Of a stretch of 13,061 nucleotides of DNA, positions 7,461 through 13,061 are shown one piece after another. The stretch spans positions 1 through 13,061 of the forward strand of contig DOZA01000217.1 in the NCBI GenBank assembly GCA_003518245.1. The letters are read 5' to 3'. The notes beneath the pieces were generated by a model, which worked only from the letters and a program-made list of their open reading frames with translations, was not told the DNA's origin and did no database searches. The position numbers and the translations under genes were made by a program. Position 1 is the first letter of the stretch; each line of letters opens with the position of its first letter. The stretch comes from Bacteroidales bacterium (GTDB taxonomy: Bacteria > Bacteroidota > Bacteroidia > Bacteroidales > VadinHA17).

Positions 7461-9413
7461 ATGATCAGGGCTTTCATATACATTATTTTTTTAAGTATAT
7501 CACTGTGTGCTTATACCCAGGAAGGCATGAGACGAGGGAAAGGTATTGTGAAAGAGAAATCTGATTCGGTTACTCATGTCACAAGGCAGTTTAAACTTAA
7601 TGATACTTATACAGAAATAATTAATATCCCTTTAGATACCCTGATAAATGCATTTCACAGGTATGAAAAAACCGAAGATGTATCACCCTTTTTTCAATGT
7701 CTTGGGAACTACGGGCTTCCATATGTGGAAACTGATTTTTTTGACAGGTCCCCTGACCCTGAATATTTTATTTACAGGCACCTGAAATATTTTATGCATC
7801 ATGCAGGTAATAAAATATATATTGACACACAGGTTCCATTTACGAAACTTAAATGGACCTTTGGCGGAGAAAGACAACTGGCTGAACAAACACTTGGGGT
7901 CAGACATTCCCAGAACGTAAATCAATATCTTAACCTTGGACTAGACCTTGATATTATTTATAGCCTGGGTCAATATAATTATCAGAAATCCGATAACAAA
8001 GCTTTTACCCTGCATTCATCGTATATAAGAAATAAATATAAAGCTTTTGCATCATGGAGTATAAATAACCTTAAGGCATATGAGAATGGTGGAGTTGCCG
8101 ATCCTTCAGTTCTTGATCAGTTTGATACAAGGGATGTGCCTGTTAACCTGGGAGGACTGAATGAAGCAAAAAGCAGGGTGAAAAATATGAACTTCCAGCT
8201 TATACAGAAATACACTATAGGAGGAGGGAAAGAAAATCTCACCGATAGTACAGTTAATAAAAAGAAAGGTGGTGTAAGCGGAACATTCTCTCATATCCTG
8301 GAGTATGATAAAGGAAGACGTATATATGAAGATAAGTCTCCGGGTTCAGGTTTTTATGATACAATTTATATTAATGATGTGTCTACCTATGATTCACTAT
8401 ATGCCAGGATATTAAAAAACACCCTGCGATTCGATTTTAATACCAGTGAAGAAGCTAAGTTTCGCCTGGGTATAGGAGTGGGAATCGTAAATGAGCTGAA
8501 CGTTTTTGCACAGATCATCCCGGGTATAGATGAGGAAAACCCGGCAGATTCAGCAAAATGGACAGGTAGCTCAAATGCAGTGATAGGAACACTATATAAC
8601 CGCATAGGGGAAAAATTTGGATGGCGTGCTGATGGTAAACTATATTTTACCGGCTTAAGAGCCGGCGATTTTGAGCTTAAAGGTAATATTATAAAGAGCT
8701 TTGGAAAGGGCGAAAAGAAGTCAGAACTGGTTGCCAGGGGAAGTATGATGAATACAGGATCGGTGTGGTGGCTGAACAACTGGGGAAGTAACCATTTTAA
8801 ATGGGCGAATGATTTTGGTAGTGAGTTCAGGATTAATATAGGAGGATCGTTTAATATACCCTATAATAAATTTAGTGCAGGAATTGATTATGCCTTGGTA
8901 AGCAATATGTTCTATTTCGATCGTGAAGCATTACCAGCACAGAATGATGGTGCAATTTCTGTGCTCAGTGCAAGACTAAACAAAAACTTCAGCTTCTGGA
9001 AACTAAGGTTCGATAATTCAATACTGATACAGAAAAGCAGCAATGCCGAGATTCTTAATCTTCCCTTGCTTTGTGCCAGGTCAGCGTTTTACTTCGACCA
9101 TGAATTCTATTTTAAAATTACTGATGGCAGACTGCAAACACAGATGGGATTTGAAGCAGAGTATAATACATCCTATTACTCGTATTCTTATATGCCTGCT
9201 ACAGGCATATTTTACCTGCAGAATATGACAAAGACGGGGAATTACCCTGTGATAAATGCTTTTTTGAATATCAAACTTAAGCGTACCAGGATTTTTCTCG
9301 GATACGATCATATCAATTATGGTCTGATGGGTTATAATTACTTCCTGAGTCCATATTATCCTATGAATATAAGAATGTTCAAATATGGCCTTGCATGGAC
9401 ATTTTATAATTAA
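7461..9413 (+). CDS. Putative porin, Porin_10-type outer-membrane beta-barrel
   Basis: A predicted 650-residue outer-membrane protein with an N-terminal signal peptide (MIRAFIYIIFLSISLCAYTQ, cleavage around residue 17-20). The frame is open from an ATG at 7434, but that codon touches the terminator T-run and would put nine extra residues before the signal peptide, so I prefer 7461. The mature N-terminus has an LDTLINAFHRYE segment. Then comes the block typical of the Bacteroidota putative porin family (Porin_10): a PFTKLKWTFGGERQLAEQ stretch, GVRHSQNVNQYLNLGLD, then SLGQYNYQ, and later YENGGVADPS and LNEAKSRV. The rest is alternating strands rich in Tyr, Phe and Asn, ending in an aromatic strand (WTFYN), as expected for a BAM substrate. 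The transported substrate is unknown. A transglycosylase lipoprotein gene follows after 33 nt. Confidence 0.82.
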   Translation: MIRAFIYIIFLSISLCAYTQEGMRRGKGIVKEKSDSVTHVTRQFKLNDTYTEIINIPLDTLINAFHRYEKTEDVSPFFQCLGNYGLPYVETDFFDRSPDPEYFIYRHLKYFMHHAGNKIYIDTQVPFTKLKWTFGGERQLAEQTLGVRHSQNVNQYLNLGLDLDIIYSLGQYNYQKSDNKAFTLHSSYIRNKYKAFASWSINNLKAYENGGVADPSVLDQFDTRDVPVNLGGLNEAKSRVKNMNFQLIQKYTIGGGKENLTDSTVNKKKGGVSGTFSHILEYDKGRRIYEDKSPGSGFYDTIYINDVSTYDSLYARILKNTLRFDFNTSEEAKFRLGIGVGIVNELNVFAQIIPGIDEENPADSAKWTGSSNAVIGTLYNRIGEKFGWRADGKLYFTGLRAGDFELKGNIIKSFGKGEKKSELVARGSMMNTGSVWWLNNWGSNHFKWANDFGSEFRINIGGSFNIPYNKFSAGIDYALVSNMFYFDREALPAQNDGAISVLSARLNKNFSFWKLRFDNSILIQKSSNAEILNLPLLCARSAFYFDHEFYFKITDGRLQTQMGFEAEYNTSYYSYSYMPATGIFYLQNMTKTGNYPVINAFLNIKLKRTRIFLGYDHINYGLMGYNYFLSPYYPMNIRMFKYGLAWTFYN

Positions 9414-9446
9414 ATTTTTATATTAGTACTGATTTGTCCTACAGAT

Positions 9447-10904
9447 ATGCGGCGGTGTAAAATAAAAATATTTGTATTGACTGACAGATTAAATATTATT
9501 GGCCTCTTACTATCCCTGATGATCGTTTCCTGTAATACCGATCATGAAAGCGATAATAATGATATTCCGATTAATCGTGACCTTGAAGATATAAGTGAAC
9601 GAGGTAAGCTGGTTGCACTGACTGATTATAATTCAATAAGCTATTTTATTTACAGGGGTGAGCCCATGGGGTTCCAGTTTGAGATGCTGCAGGAGTTTGC
9701 TGATTACCTCCAGATAGAACTTGAATTAATAACAGAGAATGACCTGAGCCTGTCATTTGATATGCTTAATAAAGGGGATATAGATCTTATGGCACTTAAT
9801 CTTACCATAAATAATGAAAGAAAGGAGAAGGTGAAATTTACCCATCCCATCAGTCAGACTAAACAGGTCCTTGTACAGAAAAGACCCGAAAACTGGAGAA
9901 AGATGACATTGGATGAGATAGATAAACAGCTCGTAAGGACTCTCCTGGATCTTGCTGACAAGACAGTATACGTACAGACAGAGTCATCATATGCACAGAG
10001 GATGAAAAACCTTCAGAGTGAGATAGGCGATACAATACATATAGTAGAAGTACCAATGGAGGTTGAGGAACTCATCGCACTGGTTGCCAGTGGAGAGATT
10101 AATTTTACGGTTTCCGATGAGAATATCGCAATGGTAAATCGTACTTATTACCCTGATCTCGACCTTCTGACACAGGTAAGTTTTGAACAGAACCTTGCAT
10201 GGGCAGTAAGGAAAAGTGGCTCTGATAAGCTGTTGGCAGAACTTAATAAATGGATAGAAGGCTTTAGGAATTCGAAGCGCTATGCCTTGCTTTATGCCAA
10301 GTATTTCAAGAACTCACGTTCGAAACATATAGTACAATCAGATTATTTTAACCTTGGCAGAGGTAATATATCACAATGGGATAAATATTTCAAACAGTAT
10401 AGTGATTCAATAGGCTGGGACTGGCGATTACTGGCCTCCTTGGTTTTACAGGAATCACGGTTTGATCCCGATGTTAAATCATGGTCTGGTGCATATGGAC
10501 TGATGCAGCTAATGCCTTCTACAGGTCAACAATTTGGTATTGATATTTATGCAAGCCCAGAGAACAATATCAGGGCGGGTATAAAATATATACAGTGGCT
10601 TCAGGAGCTTTTCCTGGATAAAGTAGCTGATGAGCATGAACGGATAAAATTTGTTCTTGCTGCATATAATGTGGGACCGGGACATGTACTTGATGCACGG
10701 CAGCTGGCCAGGAAAAATGGCCGTAACCCGGAGGTGTGGGATGAAAATGTTGCTTATTACCTGTTAAGGAAATCCGACCCTCAATATTACCATGATCCCG
10801 TGGTTGAACATGGTTTTTGTCGTGGCGAAGAACCTTATAATTACGTTATAGAAGTACTTGACAGGTATGATCATTATAAAAATTTCCTGGAAGAAGATGA
10901 ATAG
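9447..10904 (+). CDS. MltF-like membrane-bound lytic murein transglycosylase (lipoprotein)
   Basis: A 485-residue predicted lipoprotein that cleaves the MurNAc-GlcNAc bond of peptidoglycan. The signal sequence ends in a lipobox IVSC with Cys29. Residues about 52-285 form a family-3 solute-binding domain (GKLVALTDYNSISYF at 53-67, GEPMGFQFEMLQEFADYL at 71-88, GDIDLMALNLTI at 110-121). Residues about 315-440 form the SLT lysozyme-like domain, with the catalytic Glu336 in QESRFDP, GAYGLMQLMP (348-357) and AAYNVGPGHV (405-414). This order is that of MltF (YfhD), where the binding domain is thought to sense muropeptides. The residues after Cys29 are rich in Asp and Glu, which could bear on surface export. 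It probably shares a transcript with the porin gene. The n-region is long (about 17 residues), so the exact start is less certain. Confidence 0.9.
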   Translation: MRRCKIKIFVLTDRLNIIGLLLSLMIVSCNTDHESDNNDIPINRDLEDISERGKLVALTDYNSISYFIYRGEPMGFQFEMLQEFADYLQIELELITENDLSLSFDMLNKGDIDLMALNLTINNERKEKVKFTHPISQTKQVLVQKRPENWRKMTLDEIDKQLVRTLLDLADKTVYVQTESSYAQRMKNLQSEIGDTIHIVEVPMEVEELIALVASGEINFTVSDENIAMVNRTYYPDLDLLTQVSFEQNLAWAVRKSGSDKLLAELNKWIEGFRNSKRYALLYAKYFKNSRSKHIVQSDYFNLGRGNISQWDKYFKQYSDSIGWDWRLLASLVLQESRFDPDVKSWSGAYGLMQLMPSTGQQFGIDIYASPENNIRAGIKYIQWLQELFLDKVADEHERIKFVLAAYNVGPGHVLDARQLARKNGRNPEVWDENVAYYLLRKSDPQYYHDPVVEHGFCRGEEPYNYVIEVLDRYDHYKNFLEEDE

Positions 10905-10925
10905 TTAAAGGCTGAGCCTGAAGTA

Positions 10926-11573
10926 CTATTTCTCCAAATCAATCCCCTCCCTTTCCAGAAGCACCAGTAACTCATGAATTATCATAGCTGTTGCTCCCCA
11001 TATCACATAGCCTTGATAATCATAATATTTCATATTAATCTGCTCTTTTCTTACCGTCATATATTCTTCCTTAACTATGTCTTCGTTCATGAAATACTTC
11101 AGTGGAGCTTCTATAATATTAACTACCTCGTTGCTGTTGTGGTTGATTGACGGTCGTTCAGGGTGGTAAGCCACAAAGGGGCTCACCTCGATATTACTGA
11201 CAGGTATATACAGAGGTGTAAGAACCCCTAATATATTAAGTTTTTCATCGCATAAGCCTATTTCTTCACATGTTTCCCTTAAAGCCGTTTTTTCAAGATT
11301 GCGATCTGATCTTTCCATTTTACCGCCGGGAAAAGATATCTGGCCGCTGTGTACTCCTTCATATACTGGCCTCTGTATAAAAATGGTATGCAGCTTGTCG
11401 TTCACAGGGTAAAGAAGGATAATTATTGCTGCCAGCTTAGAGTCATTTCTTTTATGCCTCGGAAAATTTTTCATCATCCTGTCCGAAGAAGCCATTTCCC
11501 ACTGGATATCAGTACCGGGAAGAGGTTTAGCCAATGAAGCCTTAAGTTTACCTGTGAACTGTTCCTGATTCAT
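10926..11573 (-). CDS. NUDIX hydrolase, probable CoA pyrophosphatase (NudL/YeaB type)
   Basis: A 215-residue cytosolic protein expected to hydrolyse the diphosphate of coenzyme A or its derivatives, giving 3',5'-ADP and phosphopantetheine. The pattern QRPVYEGVHSGQISFPGG (67-84) corresponds to the NuCoA signature that precedes the NUDIX box in CoA-specific members. The box itself continues with the catalytic helix TALRETCEEIGL (96-107), with metal-binding glutamates at 100, 103 and 104. The end (YVIWGATAMIIHELL, 189-203) matches the conserved IWGATA segment of this subfamily. The ATG lies 4 nt after an exact -7 box. It is convergent with the transglycosylase gene (21-nt gap) and downstream of the GatD-like gene in the same direction (136-nt gap). 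Substrate specificity is inferred from the motif only. Confidence 0.87.
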   Translation of the reverse strand: MNQEQFTGKLKASLAKPLPGTDIQWEMASSDRMMKNFPRHKRNDSKLAAIIILLYPVNDKLHTIFIQRPVYEGVHSGQISFPGGKMERSDRNLEKTALRETCEEIGLCDEKLNILGVLTPLYIPVSNIEVSPFVAYHPERPSINHNSNEVVNIIEAPLKYFMNEDIVKEEYMTVRKEQINMKYYDYQGYVIWGATAMIIHELLVLLEREGIDLEK

Positions 11574-11577
11574 GGTG

Positions 11578-11585
11578 CAAATATA
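11578..11585 (-). promoter_or_regulatory. Bacteroidota -7 box (TAnnTTTG) before the NUDIX gene
   Basis: Read on the minus strand, TATATTTG matches TAnnTTTG exactly and is followed by CACC and then the ATG at 11573. Known transcription starts lie a few nucleotides after this box, so the transcript would begin at or next to the start codon. No TTG is seen at the -33 spacing, where the strand is C-rich. Confidence 0.5.
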
Positions 11586-11686
11586 CTACTTTATGGCATG
11601 GGGTAGGGGGTATAGGAATCTTGCATTTATTTTTGTAAATCTGATAGCAGTAAAGGAACAGAAAGACTATTTATTAAGAGAGATTG

Positions 11687-11708
11687 AAAAAATTTCTGCT
11701 ACCTGCAG
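11687..11708 (-). terminator. Weak terminator-like hairpin after the GatD-like gene
   Basis: On the minus strand, immediately after the TAA, CTGC (11708-11705) can pair with GCAG (11699-11696) across a 5-nt loop, followed after three A residues by T6 (11692-11687). The stem is only 4 bp, so this is a weak candidate. It is reported because the NUDIX gene downstream appears to have its own promoter. Confidence 0.25.
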
Positions 11709-11709
11709 C

Positions 11710-13061
11710 TTACTTCCTGAACTTCCTGACAAATTCCTCAACCTCCTTTACCCCTCCCTGGTAAACGAGGTATCCATTATAAGGCTCCCTTGTGGTTATT
11801 TCATCATTGATGGGTTTGAGCATTATCGCTTTTATTTTTTCAATGTCGTCTGTCTGTCCCATGGCCCAGCCAAGTTTAACCCATGCTACTTCAGGAAGCA
11901 TATTACCCAGGGGTATCACACCCTTGGCCATCATATCGCGACCGGTTTCATAAACCATCATATGCACATATCCCCATATAGTCTGCAGGGTCATAAAGAC
12001 TGACACACCTTTTTCTTTAGCTCTTACAAGTGCAGGGTAAAGTTCCCTGTTCACGTGCCCCAGCCCGGTACCTACAATAATAATACCTTTATATCCCATA
12101 TCCACCAGGCCATCAAGAACCTCAGGTTGCATATGAGGATAATAATACATCATTGTAACCTTCTCATTGAAATAAGGCATGATCTTCACCTTCTTATCTT
12201 TCCGGCGTGGATTAAAGTCTTTTTTTATTGGTTTGATGCCATTTCTTGTTACAGTAGCAACGGGTGTGTCACCTATAGTCCTGAAAGTTGAACGGTAAGA
12301 ACTGTGCATCTTCCTGACCCTGGTTCCCCTGTGCAGAAACCCATATTCATCGGAGGTAGGGCCGAACATACAAACCATCACTTCGGCTATATCGCCATGA
12401 CCTGCAGCGTAAGAGGCATGAATAAGATTGAGTGCGGCGTCGGATGAGGGCCGGTCGGATGACCTCTGTGAGCCAACAAGGATCACAGGTATAGGCAGGT
12501 TCTGTACCATGAATGAAAGAGCTGCAGCTGTATGATGCAGGGTATCAGTGCCATGGCCAATTATTATACCATCAACACCATTTTCTATTTCTTTTCCTAT
12601 AGCTTTCGCAAGGGTGATATATTGTTCCGGGCCCATATTCTCACTGAAGACGGCAAACAGCTTTTCAGTATTTATATTACATACATCTGCCAGCTCGGGC
12701 ACGGCACCGTACAACTCACCGGGTGAGAATGCAGGGATCACTGCACCGGTACGGTAATCAAGCCTTGAAGCAATAGTTCCTCCTGTACCGAAAAGTTTGA
12801 CCGAAGGTTTATCGTCAGAATAGGGAAATTCTTTCTCAGGTATTTTATAATTGGCTTTCTGGTAACCGGTTTCTTTCATTGAAGTAATAGTATTGATATT
12901 GATACCAATATTATACCCTGTATCAATTTTCAGCACCAGGTGCATATCATCATCATTCTCTGACCTAGGAAGGACAGTACCCCTGAATACTCCCCTTGTG
13001 GTTTCAATATAAGCCTGACCCCATACTCTTACGTTATATTTCTTTAGGGTTTTAAGGGCAT
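11710..13061 (-). CDS. gatD: GatD-like amidase (archaeal-type Glu-tRNA(Gln) amidotransferase subunit D / asparaginase superfamily), 5' partial
   Basis: The minus-strand frame is open to the window edge, giving 449 visible residues. The Met at 12945 lies inside a conserved stretch and is not the start. Visible residues about 8-60 form the small N-terminal domain of GatD, with VRVWGQAY, RGVFRGTVLP and LKIDTGYNIGI. The asparaginase-like part follows: FGTGGTIASRLDYRTGAV with nucleophile-type Thr95, HGTDT with Thr171 and Asp172, SQRSSDRPSSDAALNL (197-212), and RGTRVRKMHSSYRSTF with Lys250; together these form the Thr-Thr-Asp-Lys amidase centre. In archaea GatD releases ammonia from glutamine or asparagine, and GatE uses it on Glu-tRNA(Gln). 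The RSSDRPSSDA and VRKMH motifs plus the N-terminal domain favour GatD over a plain type I asparaginase. No GatE is in the window, so the physiological role is open. Confidence 0.85.
   Translation of the reverse strand, partial: ALKTLKKYNVRVWGQAYIETTRGVFRGTVLPRSENDDDMHLVLKIDTGYNIGININTITSMKETGYQKANYKIPEKEFPYSDDKPSVKLFGTGGTIASRLDYRTGAVIPAFSPGELYGAVPELADVCNINTEKLFAVFSENMGPEQYITLAKAIGKEIENGVDGIIIGHGTDTLHHTAAALSFMVQNLPIPVILVGSQRSSDRPSSDAALNLIHASYAAGHGDIAEVMVCMFGPTSDEYGFLHRGTRVRKMHSSYRSTFRTIGDTPVATVTRNGIKPIKKDFNPRRKDKKVKIMPYFNEKVTMMYYYPHMQPEVLDGLVDMGYKGIIIVGTGLGHVNRELYPALVRAKEKGVSVFMTLQTIWGYVHMMVYETGRDMMAKGVIPLGNMLPEVAWVKLGWAMGQTDDIEKIKAIMLKPINDEITTREPYNGYLVYQGGVKEVEEFVRKFRK

Noticed and set aside
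8387..8779. 130-codon open frame on the - strand
   Set aside because: Antisense to the porin gene; Pro/Ser/Phe-rich composition typical of a shadow frame, with no start context or domain.
10909..10919. AGGCTGAGCCT palindrome between the convergent transglycosylase and NUDIX genes
   Set aside because: As RNA it allows only a 4-bp stem with a 3-nt loop and has no proper T-run on either strand, so I do not call it a bidirectional terminator.
11598..11610. G-rich run GGGGTAGGGGG as a possible quadruplex
   Set aside because: Only two G-tracts are present; an intramolecular quadruplex needs four.
11572..12003. 143-codon open frame on the + strand
   Set aside because: It lies mostly antisense to the conserved 3' part of the GatD-like gene, shows no recognisable domain, and its start overlaps the NUDIX start codon.
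1..13061. Mobile elements, CRISPR arrays, tRNA or rRNA genes, defence systems
   Set aside because: No transposase or integrase domains, no regularly spaced repeats, no cloverleaf-like sequence, and no break in composition; nearly all bases are in recognisable core genes.

Overview
The window is a stretch of AT-rich bacterial chromosome that reads as Bacteroidota, most likely Bacteroidales or a close relative. Four things point there: the division-gene order murD-ftsW-murG-murC-ftsQ-ftsA-ftsZ without ddl, murB or lpxC; an FtsZ whose PAFIRKK-type C-terminal peptide is followed by a further acidic tail; a Porin_10-type outer-membrane protein, a family typical of this phylum; and no Shine-Dalgarno sequence at any start, together with TAnnTTTG -7 promoter boxes before two genes. 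The assignment is inferred from these features, not from any search.

Bases 1-7373 are the distal half of a dcw (division and cell wall) operon on the + strand: the last codons of murD, then ftsW, murG, murC, ftsQ, ftsA and ftsZ. The genes overlap (ftsW/murG by 8 nt, murG/murC and murC/ftsQ by ATGA) or are separated by at most 50 nt, and a rho-independent terminator follows ftsZ (7400-7432). MurG and MurC make lipid II precursors, FtsW is the SEDS glycosyltransferase of the septum, FtsQ is the periplasmic scaffold, and FtsA tethers FtsZ to the membrane.

Bases 7434-10904 hold two more envelope genes on the + strand: a Porin_10 family outer-membrane beta-barrel, and a lipoprotein lytic transglycosylase of MltF architecture (solute-binding domain plus SLT domain). 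They are only 33 nt apart and probably form one transcript that begins just after the dcw terminator.

Bases 10926-13061 lie on the - strand and converge on the previous block: a NUDIX hydrolase of the CoA-pyrophosphatase type and, upstream of it, a long asparaginase-superfamily protein that resembles archaeal GatD, the amidase subunit of the GatDE Glu-tRNA(Gln) amidotransferase. Its coding frame runs off the right edge, so only the extreme N-terminus is missing. No GatE partner is visible.

I see no RNA genes, insertion sequences, CRISPR arrays or phage genes. Most of the window is ordinary core genome. The least ordinary items are the archaeal-type GatD, the two -7 boxes so close to start codons that the mRNAs may be nearly leaderless, and the extra tail beyond the FtsZ C-terminal peptide.
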